Notes under the pieces: model-generated | What the model was told of the DNA's origin: nothing | Databases searched by the model: none | Seen by the model: only the letters and a program-made list of their open reading frames with translations | Shown: positions 8,149-17,169 of the stretch, piece after piece | How positions within the stretch are numbered: position 1 is the stretch's first letter | Layout: each line of letters opens with the position of its first letter | Assembly: GCA_001023535.1 (NCBI GenBank) | Contig: CP011020.1 | Location: forward strand, 2,865,734-2,929,733 | Length of the DNA: 64,000 nt | From: Pseudomonas chlororaphis | GTDB lineage: Bacteria; Pseudomonadota; Gammaproteobacteria; Pseudomonadales; Pseudomonadaceae | Direction: 5' to 3' | Program-made: the position numbers and the translations under genes

Positions 8149-8225
8149 CAAAAATGTCACACCCCCCATTGATGCTCCGCCGTGCGACACCCAGTTAACC
8201 CACCGATGACAAAGGACTCCACCCC

Positions 8226-8555
8226 ATGGAATTGCTGCTGGAAACGGTCGCTCTTTACTCGCTGAAGCTGGCTTATGAGACGGAGGGGCATAGTCCGATT
8301 TTGCGGGATGATCCGTTGATGGGCGGGTGTGATCGGGAGGTTTTTGGGTTGTTGGTGCGGCGGGATGATGTGGCTGGGATCCAGGAGAAGATCCAGCAGA
8401 GCCTGGCGTTGGCACTGGAGGCCGTTGGAGGTGCCGATACGGTGCTCGGCACCGAACTGCAGCGGCTGACTGCAGAACTCCACGCAGCACAAACAGCCGA
8501 ACAGCTTAGGGCACCGCTCAGTGCGCTTAAGGGCTATCTGAAAGATATTCTATAA
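8226..8555 (+). CDS. Hypothetical protein, 109 aa
   Basis: A small cytoplasmic protein beginning MELLLETVALYSLKLAYETE, with an AAAGGA site seven bases before the ATG at 8226. It is helical and mildly acidic with no membrane segment. I do not recognise a family. It is the first chromosomal gene past the island and stands alone between REPs and the convergent GST gene. Codon use and G+C fit the host, so it is probably a conserved Pseudomonas gene of unknown role. Confidence 0.65.
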   Translation: MELLLETVALYSLKLAYETEGHSPILRDDPLMGGCDREVFGLLVRRDDVAGIQEKIQQSLALALEAVGGADTVLGTELQRLTAELHAAQTAEQLRAPLSALKGYLKDIL

Positions 8556-8630
8556 ACCCCCCACGTTCAGCGTGAGGATGCATCCAGCGACGCTTCGTCC
8601 CCTCCTGCATCCCCTGCGCATCGGCACTTT

Positions 8631-9311
8631 TCAGGCTTCCATCCCAGTAGCCAAAAGTGCCCTCTGCTCCTGTAAGTGCTTGCGGAACCGGATGGCATAG
8701 TCCTCTGCAACGGCCGCCTGAATGCTGGGACGGCCGGCCAGCGCGCGACGCCAGTCAGCCACCCGATGCAATCCATCGAACAACTGATGTTCGGGCTCGA
8801 AACCCAATATGTCGAAGTAACGAAAGACGGGAGCCATGGCGATATCGACCAGGCTGAACCTCTCGCCGGCGAAATAAGGTCCGCCGGATATTTCACCGTT
8901 GAATCGTTCCAGCTTGGCTCTCAACGCGGCAGATTTGCCAAGGGCTGTCTGCTGGTCGGTGGCGTTCAAAAATCCCCATGCGTCCGCCAATGCAGCAGAG
9001 GCGAACTCGACCCATGCACGGTGTTGTGCGCGGACCCACGCACTCGATGGATGCAACGCCGGTTCCGGGTAGATCTCCTCCAGGTATTCACAGATGGCGA
9101 CGCTCTCGAATAGAACGGATTCGCCTTCATTACTGGCAGGAACCTTGAGCAGTGGAACCTTACCGGCTGGGGATATCGCCAAGAACCAGTCCGGCCTGTC
9201 ACGAAGGTCTATATCAATACGTTCAAAGGCAAGGCCTTTTTCCAGTAACACGATGGCCACTCGCTGAACGAATGGGCACAAAGGATGGCTGACAAGTGTG
9301 AATGGTGACAT
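8631..9311 (-). CDS. Glutathione S-transferase family protein
   Basis: A 226-aa GST-fold protein. The thioredoxin-like N-terminal domain begins MSPFTLVSHPLCPFVQRV, with the CPF active-site region of omega/lambda-like GSTs, followed by SPAGKVPLL and the ESVAICEYLEE glutathione-binding segment. The helical C-terminal domain includes FSLVDIAMAPVFRY. The start is taken at 9311, because the upstream 30 codons lack family resemblance. Likely role: glutathione-dependent conjugation or reduction of small electrophiles. It is read in the same direction as the SDR gene upstream (124 bp apart), so both may be expressed together under the divergent LysR regulator. Confidence 0.9.
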   Translation of the reverse strand: MSPFTLVSHPLCPFVQRVAIVLLEKGLAFERIDIDLRDRPDWFLAISPAGKVPLLKVPASNEGESVLFESVAICEYLEEIYPEPALHPSSAWVRAQHRAWVEFASAALADAWGFLNATDQQTALGKSAALRAKLERFNGEISGGPYFAGERFSLVDIAMAPVFRYFDILGFEPEHQLFDGLHRVADWRRALAGRPSIQAAVAEDYAIRFRKHLQEQRALLATGMEA

Positions 9312-9435
9312 TGGAATAGGCCCATCGAAAAATAGAAGCCCGCCGCCCGAAAGAGGACGGGCCGTATGAAAGCCACGCCGATGAGAAAGCCCGAGTTGCA
9401 TTCAGCTTTCAATAAAAGGCAGGAGGCGTTGGCAA

Positions 9436-10182
9436 CTAGAGCGAACGACCACCGTCGACGATGAGTTCCGAGCCAACCGTCCACCGCGACTCGTCCGACG
9501 CCAGGTACAACACGGCCTTGGCCACTTCCTCGGGCGTACCGAACCGGCCGAATGGAATGGTCGCGGCGATATCCTGGTTGACCTGTTCACGGTAGGCATC
9601 GGGGATACCGAGTTTGTCGTAAAGCGGCGTATCGATCGGGCCGGGGCTGACCGCATTGACACGAATGCCACGCGGGAGAAGTTCGCTAGAAAGCGTCTTC
9701 GACATGTTCAGGAATGCAGCCTTGGTCGCGCCATAAACCGATGAACGCGCGTCACCGAGGTGCGCACTCACCGACGTATTGAGCACCACCGACGCAGGGT
9801 TCGCGAAGATCGGTAGCAATGCCTGGATCAGGAAGTACGGCCCTTTGACGTTAATGTCGAAAGAGCGATCGAACATTTCTTCCGTCCACTCTTCGATCGG
9901 CAGCCAAACGGATACGCCTGCATTGAGAAAGGCAACATCGAGTTGGCCATAGTGAGCCTGAACGGCCTGCGCCAGTTCCTTCTGCGCATCGATGCTGGCC
10001 GAGTCAGCACGCAGTACCAATACTTCGCTTCCCAGTTCCGCCTGGGCCTTTGCAATGGACTCCGGATTGACGCCGGTAACAATCACGCGGGCACCTTCGG
10101 CGAGGAACTGCTTGGCCGTTTCCAGGCCAATGCCGCTGGTGCCGCCGGTGATGAGAGTACGCTTGCCTTGCAATCGGGACAT
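9436..10182 (-). CDS. SDR-family NAD(P)-dependent oxidoreductase
   Basis: A classical short-chain dehydrogenase of 248 aa. The Rossmann nucleotide-binding motif TGGTSGIG is near the N-terminus, then NAG (in LNAGVS), the catalytic Ser and YGATK with active-site Tyr and Lys near 148-152, and the SPGPIDTPLYDK loop. The substrate is not determined by sequence. It is divergent from the LysR regulator at 10322 with a 139-bp intergenic region that must hold both promoters, and it is followed on the same strand by the GST gene. A LysR-controlled SDR/GST pair for stress or xenobiotic response is the simplest reading. Confidence 0.93.
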   Translation of the reverse strand: MSRLQGKRTLITGGTSGIGLETAKQFLAEGARVIVTGVNPESIAKAQAELGSEVLVLRADSASIDAQKELAQAVQAHYGQLDVAFLNAGVSVWLPIEEWTEEMFDRSFDINVKGPYFLIQALLPIFANPASVVLNTSVSAHLGDARSSVYGATKAAFLNMSKTLSSELLPRGIRVNAVSPGPIDTPLYDKLGIPDAYREQVNQDIAATIPFGRFGTPEEVAKAVLYLASDESRWTVGSELIVDGGRSL

Positions 10183-10321
10183 GTCAGTTTCCTTTACGGT
10201 TTTTCACGGTCAGCCGATGGACTGACCTGCCTAAGGGAAACTATGTATTCATACCCTCGCATTGATAAGATGGCCTATTCGAATACATTTCATGCCTAAA
10301 TTGCATGAATGAGAGGCCCGG

Positions 10322-11224
10322 ATGGATCGACTGCTGTTGATGACCTGCTTTGTTCGCGCTGTCGAGACAGGAAGCTTCTCGGCTGCGGGGCGTGACCTGG
10401 GGCTGGGGCAACCCAACGTCAGCCGCTATGTGGCGGCGCTGGAAGATCATCTGCAAACCAGGCTGCTTCACCGATCCACACGCAAGCTTGCCCTCACTCC
10501 CGAGGGAGAACGCTACTACGCAGATGTCCGGCGCATTCTCGACGCTGTGGAAGAATCGGAATCGTCCCTCAGGGAAAACATCACCCCGTCCGGATTGCTG
10601 CGAGTCGCCTGCCCGACCGCGCTAGCCCATGCATTCGTGGTGCCCCATGTAGCCCGCTTCCTGGCTCGCTATCCCGCGTTGACGCTCGACCTGCAGATCA
10701 GTGATCGGTACGTGAATCTGGTCGACGAAGGGGCTGAACTGGCGATACGCATCGGGCACCTGGAAGACAGCGCAATGCGCGCCCGGCCCCTGGGCTGGTT
10801 CGAGCGCGTGTGCGTCGCCAGCAACGAATACCTGGCCAAACACGGAAGCCCCACGACCCCCAATGACCTGAGAACGCACGAGTGCCTGATCTATACCTTG
10901 CTGTCGACAGGCACCACATGGCGCTTCCGGGATATCGATGTTCCCGTCTCCGGCAGGCTCCGGGTCAGTTCACCTGAGGCCATACGCGAGTGCGTAAACG
11001 CGGGGCTGGGGATCGCACAGGGGCCTGAATGGCTTTACGAGGAGGGGCTGAACAATGGCAATCTGCGGGTGTTGCTGAAGGAGCACGCAGCGCCGGCTGT
11101 TCCTGTTCAGATCATCTACGTTGCCGACCGGCTTCTTCCCAGGAGGGCTGTTGTTTTTATGGATTTTATTGCTGAGGTGTTTGCGAAGAGTTCTGCGTTT
11201 AGGGATCGGCCTGGGGGGGTGTAG
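10322..11224 (+). CDS. LysR-family transcriptional regulator
   Basis: A 300-aa LTTR. The N-terminal winged helix (about 1-60) contains FVRAVETGSFSAAGRDLGLG and LLHRSTRKLALTPEGERYY. The remainder is the periplasmic-binding-like effector domain of the aminophenol/CrgA-like subgroup (SGLLRVACPTALAHAFVVP). It is divergent from the SDR-GST genes, the usual arrangement for a local LysR regulator of its neighbour. The protein is complete; the IS4 element begins only 72 bp past its stop, so its downstream region was altered. Confidence 0.93.
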   Translation: MDRLLLMTCFVRAVETGSFSAAGRDLGLGQPNVSRYVAALEDHLQTRLLHRSTRKLALTPEGERYYADVRRILDAVEESESSLRENITPSGLLRVACPTALAHAFVVPHVARFLARYPALTLDLQISDRYVNLVDEGAELAIRIGHLEDSAMRARPLGWFERVCVASNEYLAKHGSPTTPNDLRTHECLIYTLLSTGTTWRFRDIDVPVSGRLRVSSPEAIRECVNAGLGIAQGPEWLYEEGLNNGNLRVLLKEHAAPAVPVQIIYVADRLLPRRAVVFMDFIAEVFAKSSAFRDRPGGV

Positions 11225-11287
11225 GCGCACTGGGTGGGCTTGGTAACAAGGAGACGGACCAGCTCAACCATAGCAATAGAAAAAATA

Positions 11288-11296
11288 AATCCGTCC
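11288..11296 (+). repeat. 9-bp target-site duplication (left) of the IS4 element
   Basis: AATCCGTCC, repeated exactly at 12618-12626 right of the element. Confidence 0.9.
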
Positions 11297-12617
11297 CTGA
11301 GGGATCCCCACAAATCTACTCCAGTGCCTGCGCCTCTTGATGTACCTCTGCGCGCAGCGCGTGCTCAAGCCTCTCCAAGGTGCTTCGAGAATTTGAGCCG
11401 CGTCCGCTGCGCCAGTATTCCAAGCCCAGCCGCCACAGCGATAGCACACGTCGGCGTTTAAGGCTGTTGCTTTGAAATCGGCGCTCATGACCCGCCTGAC
11501 GGGCCTGCAATCCCGTTAAACAAATGATGTAATTAGCCAGAGCCGAGATCAGCAAAAGCACTTCGATTCGGCGTGGACAGCGACTCCGATGGCGAGTGAT
11601 GCCTACGCCAAAATACTCACTTTTTACATCCCTGAAGCCTTCTTCTATCTGCATGCGCTGTTTGTAAATGGCCACGATTTTCGATGGGTTCCATTGATCT
11701 TCCGGCAGGTTGCTGGCCAACAACCAGGGCTCTCGTTCACGATTGGCCGATTGCCTACTGAGTTTGTTTTTGGCAATTGAGCCGGTGACACGCTGGTGTT
11801 TGCGACCCTTTGCCGAATGCCTAACGCAATACAGATGAATGATGTGCGGAGCGCTCTGGGTCATCTCGATCCGTCCCAGTGACTTCGGTGAGGACGATGC
11901 CAGAGCGTAGAGGCTTTTAACGGGTACCCAAGTGTCTGCGTCGTTTCGGTAGAGATCCCGATTACGCACACGTCCCACGTAATACCAGCCTTGCGCTTCG
12001 ACGGCTTTGATCCATGGCCGGCGAAAACCTGCATCAGCCACAAGGATCGGAACGCAGTCTTTGGGGAGTATTTCGGCCAGCGTTTGTAGCAGTCGTTTTT
12101 GATATTTCGGACAACCCTCGCGTTCGTGAACACTCTCGTAGATCGGGAACGAACGTCCTGCCAAAGGGATGGCAGCGCGCAACAAAAAGAACTCTCCAGC
12201 CGCATCAATAGGTGACCAGTCAACCAGGATCAACGGATGTTTCAGCGAGCTCAGCAATGCTCTCAGCATGACCCAGTAGAACAACGGGCGCTCGGTTTGC
12301 AGATGCCGATTACCCAGCAACCGATCCACTCGCTTGATGGTGTGTTTGGGATAGGCTTTGCTCGGCAAGAATCGACCAAGCCCCGTCAGAGTGAGCCGAC
12401 GTCCTCGGAGTAAAGCGCTGACACAACACATCAACGTTTTCAGACGATGAGAATGAACATCGGGAAGTGCTTGGGCGAGCGCGCTGTGTAAGAATCGGAT
12501 GGCCTGCATGGGTCGGGATCTTGTTTTGTGTGGTGCAACACAAGCTGCCGATTCATGCAGGTCTCTTCAATATTCCAACTTCTTGATTTTGTGTAAGAAA
12601 ATTCGGGGATCCCTCAG
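11297..12617 (-). mobile_element. IS4-family insertion sequence, 1321 bp
   Basis: Terminal inverted repeats CTGAGGGATCCCC (11297-11309) and its exact complement (12605-12617) flank a single transposase gene. An exact 9-bp target duplication, AATCCGTCC, lies at 11288-11296 and 12618-12626. The ends resemble those of IS10-type IS4 elements. The perfect duplication implies recent insertion. Removing the element restores an A-rich to CCGTCCCC to T-rich sequence. Confidence 0.92.
11316..12509 (-). CDS. IS4-family transposase
   Basis: A 397-aa DDE transposase. Catalytic candidates are Asp in LVDWSPI, Asp in ILVADAGFRRP and Glu in YKQRMQIEEGFRDVKS, the last being the Y-(2)-R-(3)-E-(6)-K signature that defines the IS4 family. 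The start ATG at 12509 gives MQAIRFLHSALAQALPDVHS. The frame is intact throughout, and with intact inverted repeats the element may be active. It fills almost the whole IS. Confidence 0.93.
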   Translation of the reverse strand: MQAIRFLHSALAQALPDVHSHRLKTLMCCVSALLRGRRLTLTGLGRFLPSKAYPKHTIKRVDRLLGNRHLQTERPLFYWVMLRALLSSLKHPLILVDWSPIDAAGEFFLLRAAIPLAGRSFPIYESVHEREGCPKYQKRLLQTLAEILPKDCVPILVADAGFRRPWIKAVEAQGWYYVGRVRNRDLYRNDADTWVPVKSLYALASSSPKSLGRIEMTQSAPHIIHLYCVRHSAKGRKHQRVTGSIAKNKLSRQSANREREPWLLASNLPEDQWNPSKIVAIYKQRMQIEEGFRDVKSEYFGVGITRHRSRCPRRIEVLLLISALANYIICLTGLQARQAGHERRFQSNSLKRRRVLSLWRLGLEYWRSGRGSNSRSTLERLEHALRAEVHQEAQALE

Positions 12618-12641
12618 AATCCGTCCCCTTTTTTTCTTTTT

Positions 12642-15600
12642 TTACGCCCCTTGCCCTGTTGAGGATTGCGGGTCTTGCTCAATCTCGCCCGTCCCTGAGT
12701 TTTGAAGCTGCCCAGCCTCCGCGATTAAAAAATAGCTCTGTCGAATAGCCTCCCAGCTCATGAAATGCCCATGGACAAAGTGCACAAATCTACTTATTAG
12801 ACTCTTCAGAAAAGGTGCCCTATCGATACTCAACTGCGCTAAATGGTGCAACGCTATCGCCAACCGAAATTCAGCACTCCCGTTACTGGACAAAGCGAGG
12901 TAGAGGTTCAGTCCGTGATTGAACACATGAGAGGTGTAGTCCATCCAAGGATTGTAAGTTGAACTAATCGATAGGGCATCCCTCCCAAACAGGCAATCGA
13001 GGTGCAGATAAATCGCATTTAGCAGCATCTCAGGACGCCCTTCGGCTGCAAAAATTTCACGGCCGTGAGTTTGAATAATCTTCAGTAGGATAAATCCAGC
13101 CAGTGTGCTTGGCGTTCTTGCCAAACAGTAAATATCGTTGAGCGTCAGCGGCAGCGGAAGCGCCCCCATAGCATACAGTACCAATGAGTGCCGTTTTTGC
13201 TCGAAGTCAAACCGTGTGCTTGCTATGGCTTTGAGCAAAATAGTTTGAACATTCACCAGCGGATGGCCCTTTACGTTGTGAAGCGCACCAAAGGTCTCGT
13301 CCATGCAGAACCATGGAATTTGGTTAGCCATCGACAACTGCATCGCGTCATACACAGTGGCGTCCACACCGTCTTTGATTGAGAAAACCTCAAGCTCCGC
13401 ATCATGTACAACTGGTCGGACTACAATAGCGTTGTCCAAGATAAGCCTTAATGTTTCGAGGACATGGGCATCTCGCTCACGCAGATCCGATGCTGTCGTT
13501 CGGAAAAGCCTGCCGGCGTCTGTAACCCCCAATAGCATGAACCCCTCGTCGGAGATTTCAACGAGGAACTGCTCAAGTGTCTCTTTGGTAGCTGCCGGGA
13601 CGACGAACGAGACGCCAGTATCCAGCAAACACTTCGCAAGGTTTGTAACAGCCAAATAACCGATACCGTAAGCATCGAGCACGATCGAAGTCGGTTCCGC
13701 CTCCCCTAGGTCACACAGCGCAGACTTAGGCATTCGTTGATCAGTCCAGCAATTTATAGCCGCCTTGAAGGCATCTGATGATCGCAATGCATGACCGCGC
13801 ATGTAGAGCGGAATGGCATCCATTGCCTGCAGATGCTCACGCTGCCGCGTACCCTGCGCCATCTTTTCTTCAAGCAGGGGGATGAACTCGGCTGGATCAG
13901 ACGGCATCTGCATCATCACGAAGCAATCGCTGCCATCATTGTGGACGTGACGTAACGTCAGGGCGATCCGAAAGCAAGCCACATAAGGCGGAAGGCGCTC
14001 TTCCACCTTGTAAGTAGCCATGTTCAGAGTTTCGCTGTCGCCAGGCGAGAGCCTCAGCAACAGTTGCCCTACCTGACTGGAGCCCTTGAGCGTGCACTCG
14101 CCACCCATCACCTCATCTTCAATAATGAGCCGAATCAGCGAATCGCGCTCATGGGTGTACTGGATGGCAGCGAGGCATTGCTCCATTGAGGGCGAAACCT
14201 CCATGGGTTCACTCTTTCGGGTGCCGAGACCGAAATGGAAATTGACGAGATCCACTGCATGCGCGCGAGGATCCTCAATCATCCACTCAACCCAACGGGA
14301 TTCTGCACGCTTGAAGCTTCCACCAAGTGCCAGAAAAAAGAGGATACCTTTCACTTCATGTGATGGCGACAATAGCACCGAGTCAGGAACCCGAGGATGG
14401 AATGCCTGCTGCTCCTCCAGGCTGCGATAACGGCCAAGGAGATAGCAGTGCCGATACCAGCTATAAGGGAGTTGGGGCGCGAGCTTGATCATCGATTCAC
14501 TCAACGTGAGCGCTAAGTCAACGTCACCGCCACGTTCGGCTTGCACTGACTGGAAGCTCAGCAGCGTAAAGGTTTGATCGGCGCCTTTGATTCTGGAAAT
14601 GACTTCATCAAAGGTCTTGTTCTGTCCCGCGTCCAACAAGCAATGCAGATGAGTCAATACGTAGGGCGAAGGCCACAGTTCGTGGCTGGGCATTAAGGGC
14701 GTCGTAAGCTTGAGCGCCTTGTGCGGTAGATTGAGAGCGAACAATTTCTCCGCCAATTCGAAGATTCCATTTGGAGTAAGGGCGGGCAGCACCGTCTCCC
14801 ACTGGGCGGCAAACCGGTCAACTTGCTCACTGATATCATGTCGATGCGCCGCGTTATCGCCCTGGGCCGAACGTTGAAAAATATTCGCGACCAGCCTGAT
14901 ATAGTCCTCCTCCATCTCTGAAGATCCAGTCAGAATGTGCTCGTGACTCAGCCACTCGCCTAGCTCGGTTGGCTTGGCAAGGTGAAGGAAGGGGCCTACC
15001 TCCTCAAGAGAGTGAGGACTATCTTCGAGAAACTGCCGACACCATGCCTGGCGTTTTTGCGAATTCTCATAGGCGGCCTGTAAATCCTTTTCTGGCTGAG
15101 CAAGCTGAGATGGGTCGCCAGCCAACGCCTTGAATCTGGCAACCTCATCAGAGCGAGTCGAGTCCATATCCTGAACGTGTTTTTTCAGTGATTCGAACAG
15201 CTCGCCGGATTGGTAGCCTTGATAGATCTTGAAAATCGAGCAGCCGAGATCATAAACCCGCCCGTCGGCATCAGACTCTTCAAGAAGGCGAACAACCATG
15301 TCACGAAGACTATCCATCCGCTCCTTCACCTCTGGCCGGGTCAGCCAAAAATGATGTTCCACCAGAGCCCGGTTTAGCGCGAGGCCAGTGGCCATCGAAA
15401 AAAGCACTCTGGTGTTATAGGAGCTATAGAGCGAGTTCAGCCGAGTCGCCAACTCCAACGCTAGGTCTGCTAAATGCAGTCTAAATGCCCCCTCGATAAC
15501 ACCGGTCAATACGCCTTCCGGCGGAAAGCCCTTACCAGCCGCTCGCAGTGCTCCCTCATCCGCATAACAACGCAGATAAGCTTCCTGAGCGTATTCACCT

Positions 15601-16010
15601 GGAGAGGTCTCAGCCAAATACAGATCTTTTGCCTCCCCCTCACGCGCGGTGCTATAGGACAGCTGCAGCAGAGCTGCTTGGCAAATATCCCTGAGAATGG
15701 GATTTGTAGCGCGTGAAACTATCCTCGCGACAGTCGTCCAGGCAGCATCGCGGTCCTGAGCCTCTACGAGCCCTCCATAGATAGAAATTACTTCCACCAG
15801 AGCAGCCGACTCTTCTTCGCGCTGTGCGATCGCCTTAAGCATGCCCATCTGGGCCCTGGCTGTTGCCTTATCCTTTTGCCTAAGGCTTTCAAACACCATT
15901 TTTATAGGCTTGATGAGGTCTTTCGGGGCAAGCGACCTGATCTGATTGATGATCTTGTCGCCCGCGACGTTGTCCCCATCGCCGTTATGGTATTGCTCAA
16001 TAGTGGTCAC
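12642..16010 (-). CDS. Large helical-repeat protein with PIN-like nuclease region (candidate defence effector)
   Basis: A protein of about 1122 aa. The N-terminus has a glycine-rich motif, YHNGDGDNVAGDKIINQI. It is followed by ~700 residues that look all-helical and repeat-like (TPR/SEL1-type segments such as LALELATRLNSLY and DVDLALTLSESMIKLAP). Near 770-920 comes a segment with PIN-domain layout: hydrophobic strand then Asp in TSIVLDAYGIGYLAV, Glu in ATKETLEQFL, then VDATVYDAMQLSMANQ and WFCMDETFG with acidic residues at metal-binding positions. PIN domains cut RNA. No ATG is near the start; GTG at 16010 follows GGGGGAG, while GTG at 16016 overlaps that site. The gene lies 18 bp after the small partner gene, so the two form an operon. 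The two-gene layout recalls the GAPS6 anti-phage system as I remember it; that link needs checking. The IS4 element ends 24 bp past the stop. Confidence 0.75.
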   Translation of the reverse strand: MTTIEQYHNGDGDNVAGDKIINQIRSLAPKDLIKPIKMVFESLRQKDKATARAQMGMLKAIAQREEESAALVEVISIYGGLVEAQDRDAAWTTVARIVSRATNPILRDICQAALLQLSYSTAREGEAKDLYLAETSPGEYAQEAYLRCYADEGALRAAGKGFPPEGVLTGVIEGAFRLHLADLALELATRLNSLYSSYNTRVLFSMATGLALNRALVEHHFWLTRPEVKERMDSLRDMVVRLLEESDADGRVYDLGCSIFKIYQGYQSGELFESLKKHVQDMDSTRSDEVARFKALAGDPSQLAQPEKDLQAAYENSQKRQAWCRQFLEDSPHSLEEVGPFLHLAKPTELGEWLSHEHILTGSSEMEEDYIRLVANIFQRSAQGDNAAHRHDISEQVDRFAAQWETVLPALTPNGIFELAEKLFALNLPHKALKLTTPLMPSHELWPSPYVLTHLHCLLDAGQNKTFDEVISRIKGADQTFTLLSFQSVQAERGGDVDLALTLSESMIKLAPQLPYSWYRHCYLLGRYRSLEEQQAFHPRVPDSVLLSPSHEVKGILFFLALGGSFKRAESRWVEWMIEDPRAHAVDLVNFHFGLGTRKSEPMEVSPSMEQCLAAIQYTHERDSLIRLIIEDEVMGGECTLKGSSQVGQLLLRLSPGDSETLNMATYKVEERLPPYVACFRIALTLRHVHNDGSDCFVMMQMPSDPAEFIPLLEEKMAQGTRQREHLQAMDAIPLYMRGHALRSSDAFKAAINCWTDQRMPKSALCDLGEAEPTSIVLDAYGIGYLAVTNLAKCLLDTGVSFVVPAATKETLEQFLVEISDEGFMLLGVTDAGRLFRTTASDLRERDAHVLETLRLILDNAIVVRPVVHDAELEVFSIKDGVDATVYDAMQLSMANQIPWFCMDETFGALHNVKGHPLVNVQTILLKAIASTRFDFEQKRHSLVLYAMGALPLPLTLNDIYCLARTPSTLAGFILLKIIQTHGREIFAAEGRPEMLLNAIYLHLDCLFGRDALSISSTYNPWMDYTSHVFNHGLNLYLALSSNGSAEFRLAIALHHLAQLSIDRAPFLKSLISRFVHFVHGHFMSWEAIRQSYFLIAEAGQLQNSGTGEIEQDPQSSTGQGA

Positions 16011-16028
16011 GCACACTCCCCCTACTGC

Positions 16029-16370
16029 TCAGCTAACAATTTTGTTGCCGCCCACGTTGTCCCCACTACCACTGTGTGTCTGGTTGACAGCTGTGATGGT
16101 TGATGGCGCGATCAAGGCGGCCCGTGCATTGATATCGCGGATCAGCGTAGAAATTGCCTGGGATTGATCGATTTGTTGAGAAATAGCCTTTTCGCTAAGC
16201 CCATCGTGAAGGTCGAGCTTTGACAGCTCAGACGCGACGGCTTCGGCGATCACATCCTCCTTGAGCCACTGTCCCAAGCGATCCTTGAGCACGCCTGCAC
16301 TGAGCTTCAGGCCATGCTTTAAAACGTCATATACGGTGCTTGCAATGACACCGGTGGTGATGAAGTCCAT
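16029..16370 (-). CDS. Small partner of the TPR-PIN protein with C-terminal GDNVGGNKI motif
   Basis: A 113-aa protein. The ATG at 16370 has AAGGAG eight bases upstream; the GTG nine bases further up overlaps that site and was not used. The N-terminus is hydrophobic (MDFITTGVIASTVYDVLKHG), suggesting a helix that inserts in a membrane or oligomerises, and the middle is helical. The last residues, THSGSGDNVGGNKIVS, match the N-terminal motif of the next gene (HNGDGDNVAGDKI). The two motifs therefore face each other across the gene junction. Function unknown. From the shared motif and operon structure I infer that it forms a complex with the large protein and may act as its sensor, scaffold or inhibitor. 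Confidence 0.75.
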   Translation of the reverse strand: MDFITTGVIASTVYDVLKHGLKLSAGVLKDRLGQWLKEDVIAEAVASELSKLDLHDGLSEKAISQQIDQSQAISTLIRDINARAALIAPSTITAVNQTHSGSGDNVGGNKIVS

Positions 16371-16692
16371 TTCGGACACTCCTTCGTATTAGATGAGTTG
16401 ATGGTAACCGGGGCGGTATGAGCTTGCGATGGCACGTGCTTGAAAATCCTGATGTCGAGGTAAAACCTGTCCCGGCCCCACGCCTACGCCATTTTATGGC
16501 TGCTGACGAACAGGAGGTTACACGAGGGATGAGTGAATACTCGGATGGCCACCAAGTCAGGTTTGTCCCTCGATTGCATCGAAAAATTACCGCCCCGTCC
16601 ATCACTGCAAACGCGCAACCGAGAGCAGCCAATGCTATAGTTTCCGGCATTTTTCAGGATTGATCGCGCACGGAAGCGCAAGGAGAGTATTT
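16371..16692. other. Intergenic region with divergent promoters
   Basis: About 320 bases between the minus-strand two-gene system and the plus-strand DUF488 gene. It must hold both promoters. Short ORFs on both strands were rejected for lack of ribosome-binding sites. No clear repeat or RNA is seen. Confidence 0.4.
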
Positions 16693-17169
16693 ATGACGAT
16701 CTACACTGCGGGCTACGAAGGACTCGCGATCGACGATTTCATAGCGCGGCTTCAGCAGGCCAAGATCGATAAGGTGCTTGATGTTCGGGAATACCCACTG
16801 TCTCGCAAAAAAGGCTTCTCAAAAAAAGCCTTTGCCGAATGCCTGAGTGCCGCAGGCATTTCATACGAACACAGCCCGCCACTTGGATGCCCAAAACCGA
16901 TACGCAATCGATACAAAATAGATGGCGATTGGTCTGCATATTCTCGAGACTTCAGAGCTTACATCCAGACCCAAGACACGATATTAAATGAACTGCTATC
17001 CGATGCTACGGAACAGCGAATTTGCATGGTTTGCTACGAGGCTGACGCGAGATTCTGTCACCGCAGCCTGATCGCTGAAGCTGCTCAGGCTTTAGACCGC
17101 TCGTTACAAACAAAACATCTCCCTATCAAAACAGAGACATTTGCTGAACTGCTTCGTTCTGTCGCTTAG
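16693..17169 (+). CDS. DUF488 domain-containing protein
   Basis: A 158-aa DUF488 protein. It starts MTIYTAGYEG, with the family Y-T-x-G-Y-x-G motif, followed by KVLDVREYPLSRKKGFSK (the D-V-R-x-x-P-x-S/R-x-x-x-x-F signature) and the C-terminal ICMVCYEADARFCHRSLIAE motif with the Cys/His cluster of this family. The start is the ATG at 16693 with AAGGAGAG before it. The biochemical activity of DUF488 is not established. The 3' end overlaps the convergent gene 17126-17950 by 44 bp, implying that the two evolved as a unit. This copy differs in type from the YeaO-like DUF488 protein at 30630. Confidence 0.9.
   Translation: MTIYTAGYEGLAIDDFIARLQQAKIDKVLDVREYPLSRKKGFSKKAFAECLSAAGISYEHSPPLGCPKPIRNRYKIDGDWSAYSRDFRAYIQTQDTILNELLSDATEQRICMVCYEADARFCHRSLIAEAAQALDRSLQTKHLPIKTETFAELLRSVA

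Noticed and set aside
11297-12700. Disruption of the TPR-PIN gene by the IS4 element
   Set aside because: The target duplication and IS end at 12626, while the gene's stop codon is at 12642-12644, so the reading frame is not interrupted.
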